From: Christensenella sp. UBA5327
GTDB taxonomy: Bacteria; Bacillota; Clostridia; Christensenellales; Aristaeellaceae
Direction of reading: 5' to 3'
Length of the DNA stretch: 38,838 nucleotides
Assembly: GCA_002411105.1 (NCBI GenBank)
Contig: DHQX01000037.1
Location: 1-38,838, forward strand
Shown here piece by piece: positions 1 through 7,325 of the stretch (position 1 is its first letter; each line of letters opens with the position of its first letter). The notes under the pieces were generated by a model. It was not told where the DNA came from, did not search any database, and saw nothing but the letters and a program-made list of their open reading frames with translations. A program made the position numbers and the translations under genes.

Positions 1-860
1 TAAATAACGCCGATAATCAGCACGCCAATAGCCGTGCCCGGGATTGTGGAGATGCCTCCTGAAAAACTTGTCCCGCCGATTACACAGGCAGCAATGGCGT
101 CAGTCTCATACCCCAAACCAATATTCGGCTGTCCGGCGGATATCCGGCTTGCCATGATGACCCCAGCAACTCCAGCGCAAAATCCCATGATCACAAAAGA
201 CAATGTCCGTGTCCAGAATACATTCACCCCTGAAGCAGAAGCCGCCGGCATATTGCCTCCTACCGCATATATATAGCGCCCAAACCGGGTTTTATGAAGC
301 AGGACATAGGCAATAACCGCAAGAAACGTAAAAATAATAACCGGGTATGGAATGGCGTCCAAAAAACGACCTCCGCCGATCACCCTGAAAGGCTTGCTTG
401 CCAACGTCAGCGAATACCCTCCTGTGATGATATAGGCAAAACCGCGGATCACCAACTGCGTTGATAGTGTCACCACAAAGGGAAACATGTTGAAACGCGC
501 CACTAGAAGGCCGTTGACCAAACCGAAAAAAGTGCAGGCTGCAATCGCCAGAATACTCGCGAAAGCAACATTGTCAGGGTTTTCGGTGAGCACAACTCCG
601 ACAATGGATCCTGCAAGGGCAAGCATTGATCCAATTGACAAATCGATGCCTCCCGCTGTAATGACAAAAACCATGCCCAAAGCGAGAATCCCGTTGATGG
701 CAACTTGTAGAAGGACGCTGAGGGTGTTGGACCAGGTTCGAAAAACGGGCGAAGCAATCAACATCATAACAATCATCAGAAGAAGCACAAAACCAACCCC
801 ATACTTCCGCATGAAGGCCGAATTATCTCTCTTCAACAAGCGGCTGGGCAATCCGGGCAT
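1..860 (-). CDS. Sugar ABC transporter permease, RbsC type (partial, runs off left edge)
   Basis: Translating the minus strand from an ATG at 858-860 gives an open frame of about 286 residues to the window edge. It has several hydrophobic segments and the hallmarks of CUT2 permeases: GGIDLSIGS near residue 70, FGRYIYAVGGN near 200 and GGTSFSGG near 270. The family forms the membrane channel of ribose/galactose/xylose-type importers. An AGGAGGG ribosome binding site lies just upstream of the start, and the ATPase gene ends 15 bases earlier, so the two are co-transcribed. The C-terminus and probably the binding-protein gene lie beyond the edge. The substrate cannot be told from the permease. 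Codon use is AT-richer than in the genes to the right. Confidence 0.93.
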   Translation of the reverse strand, partial: MPGLPSRLLKRDNSAFMRKYGVGFVLLLMIVMMLIASPVFRTWSNTLSVLLQVAINGILALGMVFVITAGGIDLSIGSMLALAGSIVGVVLTENPDNVAFASILAIAACTFFGLVNGLLVARFNMFPFVVTLSTQLVIRGFAYIITGGYSLTLASKPFRVIGGGRFLDAIPYPVIIFTFLAVIAYVLLHKTRFGRYIYAVGGNMPAASASGVNVFWTRTLSFVIMGFCAGVAGVIMASRISAGQPNIGLGYETDAIAACVIGGTSFSGGISTIPGTAIGVLIIGVI

Positions 861-875
861 AGGTTCTCCCTCCTG

Positions 876-2396
876 TCAAGCTGTTTTGACTTCGCCAAAA
901 GCATAGTTAAGAATTGTTTCCTGCGTTTCTTTGCCTGAGAGAATGTCGTTCCGTGTGAGCTCGTGGTTGATTCTGCCTTCATGATATACAAGGATCCGGT
1001 CAGACATGCCCATCACTTCAGGCAGCTCTGAGGAAATAAGCAATATCGCCATTCCCTTTTCTGCAAATTCACACATAAGGCGGTGTATTTCCGCCTTCGC
1101 CCCCACATCAACTCCCCGTGTGGGTTCATCCAGAATCAGCAACCTTGGCTCTGTCAGAATCCATTTGCACAAAACCACCTTCTGCTGGTTTCCCCCTGAA
1201 AGAGAAAAAGCATCTGCCTCCAGATTGGATGCCTTGACCGTGAGGTTTTTTGAAACCTCTTCAACCACACGTTGCTCCCGTTTCCTGTTGATCAGAACCC
1301 CCGGTTCCCGCTCAGGAAGACTGGCAAGCGAAATATTTTCAAAGATGGGTCTGTTGAGCATTAACCCATAAAGCTTCCTGTCTTCGGTAACCATTGACAT
1401 GCCCATTTTAATGGCATTCCTGGGTTTCATTTTCTTCAGCTCTTTGCCCTTGAAATAGATTTTTCCGGAGGTATATTTATCCAAGCCGAAAACTGCGCGC
1501 ATGGTCTCACTCCGGCCTGATCCAACCAAGCCGGAAAAGCCCAGGATTTCTCCTGCTCTGACACTAAAGCTAATGTCTTGAAAGCCTTTTCCGCATAAGC
1601 CTTGTACCCTGAATATCTCATCTCCGATAGGTACAGTCACCTTTGGGTATATATTTGTCAACTGACGGCCAACCATCAAAAGTATCAAGTCATCTCTGGT
1701 AACGTCGTCAATATCCCGGGTTGCTATGTACCGGCCATCCCTAAATACACTAACACGATCACAAATCTGAAATATCTCCTCCATACGATGGGAAATATAG
1801 ATGATGGAGACTCCTTTGGCCTTCAGGTCCTTAATGGTTCTAAACAGCCGATTGGTTTCCTCAACATCTAGCGAAGAGGTTGGTTCGTCCATGATAATTA
1901 ACCGGGCGTTACAACTGACAGCACGGATTATTTCAATCATCTGCATTTGTGCAACAGTCAAAGTATGCATCTCAGACTTTGGATTGACCTTAAAATCAAA
2001 AGAATCCAATATTTCTTGTGTGTGTTGATTGGTCAGGTTCTTGTTCAGAAAAGGAGACTTGCCATATGTATGCTCCCGCTTCAGGAAAATGTTCTCCGCT
2101 ACCGTTAGATAGGGCTCTGGATTCAATTCCTGATGAATCATAGAAATGCCCACTGAAAGTGCTTCGGCCGGGCTTCTCACTTCAATATCCTTGCCATCAA
2201 AGGTCATCTTGCCCGCATCCGCCCTATAAAGACCGATGATTATTTTCATGAGAGTGGACTTGCCTGCGCCGTTTTCACCCAGCAACGCATGCACTTCCCC
2301 ACGTCTAACCTCAAAAGATACATCGTCCAAGGCCTGCGTTCCTCCAAAGGCCTTTGAAACACCCGACATCCTTAGGATAGGGCTATCAGAACTCAT
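876..2396 (-). CDS. Sugar ABC transporter ATP-binding protein, RbsA/MglA type
   Basis: About 506 residues with two fused ABC ATPase domains, as in all CUT2 ATPases. The N-terminal half has Walker A GENGAGKST and Walker B LIIMDEPTSSLD. The C-terminal half has the usual degenerate Walker A GLVGSGRSE, the signature LSGGNQQKV and Walker B LLILDEPTRGVD. It powers uptake of a monosaccharide through the adjacent RbsC-type permease. The frame is open up to 2444, but two adjacent ATGs at 2399 and 2396 follow a GGAGGAG ribosome binding site, so I start at 2396, which has the better spacing; 2399 is equally possible. The promoter just upstream makes this the first gene of its transcript. The region is AT-rich compared with the rest of the window. 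Confidence 0.93.
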   Translation of the reverse strand: MSSDSPILRMSGVSKAFGGTQALDDVSFEVRRGEVHALLGENGAGKSTLMKIIIGLYRADAGKMTFDGKDIEVRSPAEALSVGISMIHQELNPEPYLTVAENIFLKREHTYGKSPFLNKNLTNQHTQEILDSFDFKVNPKSEMHTLTVAQMQMIEIIRAVSCNARLIIMDEPTSSLDVEETNRLFRTIKDLKAKGVSIIYISHRMEEIFQICDRVSVFRDGRYIATRDIDDVTRDDLILLMVGRQLTNIYPKVTVPIGDEIFRVQGLCGKGFQDISFSVRAGEILGFSGLVGSGRSETMRAVFGLDKYTSGKIYFKGKELKKMKPRNAIKMGMSMVTEDRKLYGLMLNRPIFENISLASLPEREPGVLINRKREQRVVEEVSKNLTVKASNLEADAFSLSGGNQQKVVLCKWILTEPRLLILDEPTRGVDVGAKAEIHRLMCEFAEKGMAILLISSELPEVMGMSDRILVYHEGRINHELTRNDILSGKETQETILNYAFGEVKTA

Positions 2397-2464
2397 CATG
2401 GGACTCCTCCAACGAAGTGCCAAAACTTGCTGTCTTTTAGGCATGAATACATTTGTTTAGATAA

Positions 2465-2493
2465 ATAATAATTAATACGCAGACGGCTGTCAA
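2465..2493 (-). promoter_or_regulatory. Sigma-A promoter for the rbsA-rbsC-type operon
   Basis: On the minus strand, TTGACA (2488-2493) and TATTAT (2465-2470) are separated by exactly 17 bases. The start of transcription would be near 2458, leaving a leader of about 60 bases before the ATPase start. The perfect -35 box and near-consensus -10 make this a strong call. Confidence 0.75.
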
Positions 2494-2625
2494 GGGTTCA
2501 ACAAGGCGGAGTCCCTGCAAAAACAGCGAAACTGCTTTGTGATTGAATATGTGTCAGATAAGCACTGGGTGCTGTCTGCCATCAGTTTCCAAGAACGTCT
2601 TATCCAGATTCTGATTACCTCGTGT

Positions 2626-3291
2626 TTATGTGCGAAGCAATCCCTTCACCTCATCCATCACCAGCACCTGGCCCAGATACAGGCCCTCGGCATAGGGAAC
2701 CCCTGCCATACGTCCCAAACTCTGGGAATAGCCCAGCGCAAACTCCGTCACTTCCTGAGAGGCGTGCGCATCACAGGCCTGCCGTTTCTCCTCAATCACA
2801 TCGCTTATGTCAAAAAGCAGCTGCGGACGCTGGGGGTTGGTGCGCATATCGGCGCTGAAGTAGAGGATAGCTTCATAATGCCACTCACCGCCGCCTTGCG
2901 CATGCTTCTTAAGCTGCGCCGCAAAGGCAGCAGCCTCGGTGATTTTGCTGGCTGCTACATGGTCGGGGTGATAGTCCGCCTGGTGCAGGGTAAAGATCAG
3001 CCGGGGCGCAGCTTTTCTCAGATGCGGAATCAGCGCCTGCACCGCCTGCTGGGTGAAAGCCAGCGCCGCGTCCGGGAAACCCATCTGGACGAAATAGTCC
3101 AGCCCCAGGCGCTTTGCCCCTTCCGCCGCCTCATGCTGGCGCTCCTCCAGCTCCGCCTGTCCGCTGGCCGCGCCGTCGGTCAGGATGATGAGTCCGGTTG
3201 TTAAGCCCTCACGCTTCGCCTTGATAAAAATGCCCCCCGCGCACACCTCCAGATCATCCGGGTGGGCGCACACAGCCAGCAGATCAACCAT
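2626..3291 (-). CDS. PIG-L family deacetylase
   Basis: 221 residues, the normal size for a single-domain PIG-L (LmbE-like) zinc deacetylase. The N-terminal metal motif AHPDDLE is at residues 9-15, and the second part of the site is the HPDH in DYHPDHVAAS near residue 108. Known members remove N-acetyl groups from GlcNAc-containing substrates (GlcNAc-PI, mycothiol or bacillithiol precursors, chito-oligosaccharides). It begins 15 bases after the last permease of the CUT1 importer, with an AAGGAGA ribosome binding site. It is therefore the last gene of that operon and may act on the imported amino sugar. A bacillithiol (BshB-like) role is the alternative; no BshA or BshC is nearby. The exact substrate is unknown. 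Confidence 0.9.
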   Translation of the reverse strand: MVDLLAVCAHPDDLEVCAGGIFIKAKREGLTTGLIILTDGAASGQAELEERQHEAAEGAKRLGLDYFVQMGFPDAALAFTQQAVQALIPHLRKAAPRLIFTLHQADYHPDHVAASKITEAAAFAAQLKKHAQGGGEWHYEAILYFSADMRTNPQRPQLLFDISDVIEEKRQACDAHASQEVTEFALGYSQSLGRMAGVPYAEGLYLGQVLVMDEVKGLLRT

Positions 3292-3306
3292 ACGCTCTCC
3301 TTAAAA

Positions 3307-4140
3307 TCACTTGATGCCGGTCAGGGCAATGCCCTCGATAAAATGCTTCTGGAACATCAAAAACAGCAGGATCATCGGCCACACCGCCAGCGCACTGCCT
3401 GCCATCACCTGGGGGTAGATGGTGGTGTGTTCCCCAATGAGCATCGCCAGCCCGGCGGACAGCGTCATCTTGTCCATGGCGTTGTTCACAATCAACGGCC
3501 ACATCAGATCCTTAAAGGCGGCGAGCGCCGTGAGGATGGCCAGGGACACCAGGGCGGGCTTCACCAGCGGCAGCAGAATCCGGGCATAGATGCCAAAGTA
3601 TCCGCTTCCGTCAATCATCGCCGCCTCATCCAGGCTCCGGGGCAGCCCCTGGAAAAACTGGCGCAGCATGAAGGTGCCAAAGGCGCTGAAGATCTTAGGC
3701 AGCCATAGCGCCGTGATGGTGTCATTGAGCTTCAGCCTCACCATGATGTCATAGTGGGGCACCAGGAAGATCTGTCCAGGCACCATCAGCAGCGCCAAGC
3801 ACAGCGTGAACAAAAACTCCTTGGCCGGAAACTGAAGCCGGGCAAAAGCATAGCCCGCCATGGAGCATACGATCAACTGCCCCAGCACCGTCATCCCCAT
3901 CATGGCAAAGGTGTTCCAGTAGAACATGTGGAAGGGGAACTTGCCCAGCACAATGCGGTAGTTCTCCAGTTGCCAGGCCTCAGGCAGAATGGCGGGCGGC
4001 ATGCGCACGCTTTCCTCAAAGGTTTTAAACGAGGTGAGCAGCATCCACACAAAGGGCGCCAACGTCACCAGCGACAGGATGACCAGCGCCAGATGGGTGG
4101 GCCAGGTGCGGCTGCGAAGGCGTTCCGCTTTACTCATCAT
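3307..4140 (-). CDS. Carbohydrate ABC transporter permease, MalG type
   Basis: 277 residues with six predicted membrane segments. The permease EAA loop, EAAMIDGSGYFGIYARILLP, is about two thirds along and contacts the shared ATPase. The end of the preceding permease gene overlaps this start (4130-4140), as is usual for CUT1 permease pairs. The start is one of two adjacent ATGs (4140 or 4137). It forms the transmembrane channel together with the MalF-type partner. No ATPase gene is present in the operon, so a housekeeping MsmK/MsmX-type ATPase elsewhere would have to energise it. Confidence 0.94.
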   Translation of the reverse strand: MMSKAERLRSRTWPTHLALVILSLVTLAPFVWMLLTSFKTFEESVRMPPAILPEAWQLENYRIVLGKFPFHMFYWNTFAMMGMTVLGQLIVCSMAGYAFARLQFPAKEFLFTLCLALLMVPGQIFLVPHYDIMVRLKLNDTITALWLPKIFSAFGTFMLRQFFQGLPRSLDEAAMIDGSGYFGIYARILLPLVKPALVSLAILTALAAFKDLMWPLIVNNAMDKMTLSAGLAMLIGEHTTIYPQVMAGSALAVWPMILLFLMFQKHFIEGIALTGIK

Positions 4141-5032
4141 AGTGCACCCACCTTTTCTGAAGCCTCAGCTGAAGCAGCGTCACCAGCAGGATCAGCACAA
4201 ACATCGCCACGGCGATGGCCGCGCCATAGCCCTTCTGGAACTTGATGAAGGCCTCCTCAAAAAAGAAGGTGGCCAGGGAGCGCGAGGCCGCGGTGCCGCT
4301 GGAATACTGGGGGATGATCAGGTAGATGATGTCAAAGATCTGAAAAACATTGATGATGGAGGTCACCATCACAAAAAAGATGGAGGGCGAGAGCAGCGGC
4401 AGGGTGATATAGCGGAACTGCTTCAGGCTGTTCGCCCCGTCAATCCTGGCCGCCTCATAGTAACTGCGGGAAATGCCCTGCAGCCCCGCCAGCAGCACGA
4501 TCACCTGATAGGACACGCCGCCCCATACAAACACCATGGACACCGCGAACAGCACCACCTTGGGGTCAGACAGCCAGGCAACCGAGCCTATGCCCAGGGC
4601 GTTTAACCCGGCGTTGATCAAGCCAAACTCATAGTTCAGCAGCCACTTCCACATCAGCGCGATGGCCGCTGGCAGCGTCACCGCCGGCAAAAAGGCCAGC
4701 GTCCGGTAAATCCCTGTTCCTCTGACCCCCACGTTTAATAACACCGCCACCAGCACGGAGAACACCACCACCAAGGGCACACAGATGGCCACATACAGGA
4801 GCGTGTTCTGCAGCGCCTGATAGAAATACGGCGCGCGCAGCAGCTTCACATAGTTGGCGAAACCCACAAAATCAGGCACGCCAAAGCTGGACTTGTTGGT
4901 GAGGCTGTCATAGATGTTCTGCCCGAAGGCGAAAATATAAAAGACAATCAGCCCAATGAACAGCGGGGCGATCATGGCATAGCCTGCCAGGGCCTCCCCC
5001 TGCCTCAGGCGGTTTTCAGGGCGTTTACGCAT
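4130..5032 (-). CDS. Carbohydrate ABC transporter permease, MalF type
   Basis: 300 residues with six membrane segments and the EAA loop YEAARIDGANSLKQFRYITL near residues 190-210. It starts at an ATG with an AAAGGA ribosome binding site. Its TAA stop lies inside the start of the downstream permease gene, which implies translational coupling. It pairs with the MalG-type protein to form the channel of a CUT1 importer for an oligosaccharide or glycoside. The preceding binding-protein gene ends 64 bases upstream, and the gap holds a stable stem-loop. Confidence 0.94.
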   Translation of the reverse strand: MRKRPENRLRQGEALAGYAMIAPLFIGLIVFYIFAFGQNIYDSLTNKSSFGVPDFVGFANYVKLLRAPYFYQALQNTLLYVAICVPLVVVFSVLVAVLLNVGVRGTGIYRTLAFLPAVTLPAAIALMWKWLLNYEFGLINAGLNALGIGSVAWLSDPKVVLFAVSMVFVWGGVSYQVIVLLAGLQGISRSYYEAARIDGANSLKQFRYITLPLLSPSIFFVMVTSIINVFQIFDIIYLIIPQYSSGTAASRSLATFFFEEAFIKFQKGYGAAIAVAMFVLILLVTLLQLRLQKRWVHYDE

Positions 5033-5054
5033 GGCTTTTCCTTTGGTTGTTATT

Positions 5055-5086
5055 GGGAAGGGAGCCCAACATTGAGCCCCCTTCCC
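5055..5086 (-). promoter_or_regulatory. Intercistronic stem-loop between binding protein and permease genes
   Basis: Arms GGGAAGGG (5055-5062) and CCCTTCCC (5079-5086) pair perfectly, with a partly paired interior. No U-tract follows on the minus strand, so it is not a classic intrinsic terminator. Stems here often protect the 3' end of the binding-protein message so that it accumulates above the permeases. That role is an inference. Confidence 0.5.
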
Positions 5087-5096
5087 GGCGTCATCA

Positions 5097-6341
5097 TTAC
5101 TTCTGCTCTGAATCCAGAATTGGCTGCATCTGCTCCTGAATCATCTGGCAGCCATCCTCAGGCGATACGCTACCCGAGAGAATCTGGCTGGACACATCCA
5201 TCACCACGGGCAGCCACTCGGCCACCTTCTGGCTGGTGGGGAAGAAGTAGCCGGTTTCCGCCACCTTGAAGAAGACAGAGGCATCCAGGTTTTTGAAGTT
5301 GGGGGCGTAGTACTGCTGGGCTGAGATGAGGGCGGGCATGTCGATCTTGCCCTCGGCCTGCATTTTGTTTGATTCCTCACCTGCCAGATACTTGATCAGC
5401 TCCCAGGCAGCGTCCTTGTTTTGGGCCTTGGCGTTCATGGCAAACCCCAGGCCGCCCAGCACCGACACGTTGCTGGCGTCCATGGCGGGCATGGGGATCA
5501 GGCCAATGTCCTTGGCAAAAGAAGCCTCATCCAGCAACATGGCCTTCCAGGAGCCCATGAACAGGATGGCCGCTTTCTGGGACAGGAAGAGGTCAGTGCC
5601 CTTGGTGTCAGACAGCACCTTGTAGTCGGGCATCACGCCGTCTTCCATCAGTTTGAGCACTTTTTTGTAGGAGTTGATTGTGCCGGGCTGGTCAAAGCCC
5701 GCCTTGGTGCCGTCCTCATTGATGATGAAGCCGCCATCCTGGGGGATGAAGTTGAAGTAAGAGGGCTGGGGATCCAACTCCATCACGATGGGGTATTCGC
5801 CGACTGTGGTTTTTTCCTTCAGCTGTGTGGCGAGGGTCACCATATCATCCCAGGTCCAGCCTTCCTTGGGCAGCTCTACGCCATGTTTCTCAAAGATGGC
5901 CTTGTTGAAGAACACCTGCACCGTGTCCATGCCCTTGGGCAGGGCATAGGTGGCCCCATCAATGATATAGGCATCCCGGACCACCGCCACATAGGCCTCC
6001 ATGTCCAGCTTGTCTTTTGCGATGTAGGCATCCAGAGGCTCCAGCACCCTGGCAGCGGCATACTTGGGCAGGTAGGTGTTCATCCAGAACACGTCAGCCG
6101 CTTTCTCGGCCCCCATGGCGGCATCCAGCTTTGTCCAGTACTGGCTCCAGGGGGTCAGCTGAACCTCCACGCTGATGTTGGGGTTGTGCTCCTGGAATTT
6201 CGCGATGATCTCATCAAACACCGGTTTCTGGTTCTCATCCCACAGGGCAAAGGTCACGGTGGTTTTGTCCTCCGCCAGGGCCGGGACAGCAAAAGCCATC
6301 AGCAGCACGGCGGCAACTAGCAAGGTCACAAAGCGTTTCAT
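5097..6341 (-). CDS. Extracellular solute-binding protein of the CUT1 importer
   Basis: 414 residues, typical for family 1 sugar-binding proteins. A Lys/Arg-started hydrophobic signal peptide (about residues 1-23) ends in PALA before EDKTT, a signal peptidase I site. There is no lipobox cysteine, which is unusual for a Gram-positive importer. The mature part carries family features such as VTFALWDENQKPVFDEIIAK at the start and AWELIKYLAGEE near residue 315. It should capture an oligosaccharide and deliver it to the two permeases downstream. It is the first gene of the operon, with an AGGAGGT ribosome binding site and a consensus promoter. The ligand is unknown. Confidence 0.93.
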   Translation of the reverse strand: MKRFVTLLVAAVLLMAFAVPALAEDKTTVTFALWDENQKPVFDEIIAKFQEHNPNISVEVQLTPWSQYWTKLDAAMGAEKAADVFWMNTYLPKYAAARVLEPLDAYIAKDKLDMEAYVAVVRDAYIIDGATYALPKGMDTVQVFFNKAIFEKHGVELPKEGWTWDDMVTLATQLKEKTTVGEYPIVMELDPQPSYFNFIPQDGGFIINEDGTKAGFDQPGTINSYKKVLKLMEDGVMPDYKVLSDTKGTDLFLSQKAAILFMGSWKAMLLDEASFAKDIGLIPMPAMDASNVSVLGGLGFAMNAKAQNKDAAWELIKYLAGEESNKMQAEGKIDMPALISAQQYYAPNFKNLDASVFFKVAETGYFFPTSQKVAEWLPVVMDVSSQILSGSVSPEDGCQMIQEQMQPILDSEQK

Positions 6342-6397
6342 AGCATACCTCCTGTATAGAATTTGTCTTCCTTCGCGGGATTCCCGCTGTTGGTTTC

Positions 6398-6426
6398 ATC
6401 TTAATTAGCCAGTCGCGCCTTGTCAA
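6398..6426 (-). promoter_or_regulatory. Sigma-A promoter for the CUT1 importer operon
   Basis: On the minus strand, TTGACA (6421-6426) is followed after 17 bases by TAAGAT (6398-6403). The -35 box is perfect and the -10 matches at 4 of 6. A short palindrome, GCGGGA-T-TCCCGC (6375-6387), lies just downstream in the leader and could be an operator for a sugar regulator; that part is conjecture. Confidence 0.7.
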
Positions 6427-6509
6427 GGGCAGGTCCGCAGTTTGCTCATTTTTATCCATTTTGCCAATAGCCGGGGAAGCCCTTGGGGTTTAATGGCTGA
6501 GGTGCACCG

Positions 6510-6605
6510 TTTTCAGCCCACAGGCCCAACTTATCCACAGGCTTTTGTGGATAAGTTGGGTATTTTTCTTTTGGCTGAAAATTCTTTCGCTAAATATGTG
6601 GAAAA
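6510..6605. promoter_or_regulatory. Nested inverted repeat with head-to-head DnaA boxes
   Basis: The arms CCCAACTTATCCACA (6525-6539) and TGTGGATAAGTTGGG (6546-6560) are perfect 15-base complements around GGCTTT. A second pair, TTTTCAGCC (6510-6518) and GGCTGAAAA (6573-6581), encloses them. Each inner arm contains the consensus DnaA box TTATCCACA (6531-6539 forward, 6546-6554 reverse), and a third box-like TTTTCCACA lies on the minus strand at 6597-6605. The element sits between divergent promoters at 6426 and 6609 and is AT-rich for this region. It could be a DnaA-controlled regulatory site, a DnaA-titration site or part of an origin; no dnaA or dnaN is nearby. The T-rich run after 6560 also permits an intrinsic terminator reading on the plus strand, though no plus-strand gene precedes it. 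Confidence 0.6.
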
Positions 6606-6608
6606 CCC

Positions 6609-6637
6609 TTGAACCTTGTGGCGATGTCTGATATACT
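6609..6637 (+). promoter_or_regulatory. Extended -10 sigma-A promoter for the unknown gene at 6666
   Basis: TTGAAC (6609-6614), a 17-base spacer and TATACT (6632-6637), with TGA just before the -10 forming an extended -10. Transcription would start near 6644. This places an earlier possible start codon at 6609 inside the promoter and supports translation starting at 6666. Confidence 0.8.
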
Positions 6638-6665
6638 CCACTATATATTGTATCGAGAGGCAGGG

Positions 6666-7151
6666 ATGGCCATGAATTCTTTGGCTGTTGTTGGGTGCAT
6701 GTCTTGTGTGCTATCCGCGGCCATCATGCTGCTGTACAGCGGCAAGGCCGGCAGGGATGAGGCAGAGCGGCTGCTTCGGCTTCGACAGAGCCCGCTGTAT
6801 GCGGATCTCTACCAGAAGCTGACCACGCTGAGCCGCTTTGACATCGACCAGATCCGCATCGAGGCCACCGGCGTCACCGTCACCTCGGTCTGCCCTGCCC
6901 ATACGCTGCTCACCTTTCCCTTCAAGCAAAACGGCAACAGCAAGCGCAACGACGCCATGACCAGGCTCTTTGCCGAGCTCATCGCCCATGATTTTCCTCT
7001 GTTCACCCGGCGCGGCGCCTACAAGCTCACCCGCTACCAGACCCACCGCCAGAACGGGCGCCCCGAAGAAGCATACGCCTTCACCATGCGCCGGGGCTAT
7101 AAGGACTTCCTTCTGGCGGAACGCTGCCCAGCCCAGCTGAGAATCTACTGA
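6666..7151 (+). CDS. Unknown membrane-anchored protein
   Basis: About 161 residues from an ATG at 6666, preceded by GAGAGG. I do not recognise the family. Residues 1-25 (MAMNSLAVVGCMSCVLSAAI and following) form one hydrophobic segment that could anchor the protein with most of it in the cytoplasm. The rest is basic and soluble, with a pattern of aromatic and Arg/Lys residues (FDIDQIRIEATGVTV, GAYKLTRYQTHRQNG, MRRGYKDFLLAERCP) suggesting a small alpha/beta domain. It has its own strong promoter and its own terminator, so it is a single-gene transcript. The DnaA-box element upstream may control it. The frame is clearly coding: GC-rich third positions and a stop just before the terminator. Confidence 0.75.
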   Translation: MAMNSLAVVGCMSCVLSAAIMLLYSGKAGRDEAERLLRLRQSPLYADLYQKLTTLSRFDIDQIRIEATGVTVTSVCPAHTLLTFPFKQNGNSKRNDAMTRLFAELIAHDFPLFTRRGAYKLTRYQTHRQNGRPEEAYAFTMRRGYKDFLLAERCPAQLRIY

Positions 7152-7194
7152 TGCCTCCACTGCAGCAAAATTCACACAGACTTTACACAGGCCC

Positions 7195-7232
7195 CATGCC
7201 TGCGAGCCACCGCCCGCAGGCATGCTTCTTTT
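7195..7232 (+). terminator. Intrinsic terminator after the unknown gene
   Basis: A perfect 10-base stem, CATGCCTGCG (7195-7204) and CGCAGGCATG (7215-7224), with a 10-base loop is followed by CTTCTTTT. It lies 44 bases past the stop codon. Confidence 0.75.
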
Positions 7233-7298
7233 CATCGCTTCTGCCCCACTGACCCGTCACCGATTTTACACCAGGCACACAATCCGGGCCGCGGCGCA

Positions 7299-7307
7299 TG
7301 CTACACT
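7299..7307 (+). promoter_or_regulatory. Possible extended -10 for the PhoH-family gene
   Basis: TGC-TACACT (7299-7307) resembles an extended -10, but no good -35 lies upstream. The transcript would have a leader of only about a dozen bases containing GAGG. It is the only candidate I see between the preceding terminator and the start codon. Confidence 0.35.
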
Positions 7308-7325
7308 GACGACGAGGTGAAACCG

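Noticed and set aside
6525..6570. Reading the DnaA-box inverted repeat only as an intrinsic terminator
   Set aside because: A T-rich tract does follow, but no plus-strand gene ends upstream and the arms contain exact DnaA boxes. A terminator role is kept only as a secondary possibility.
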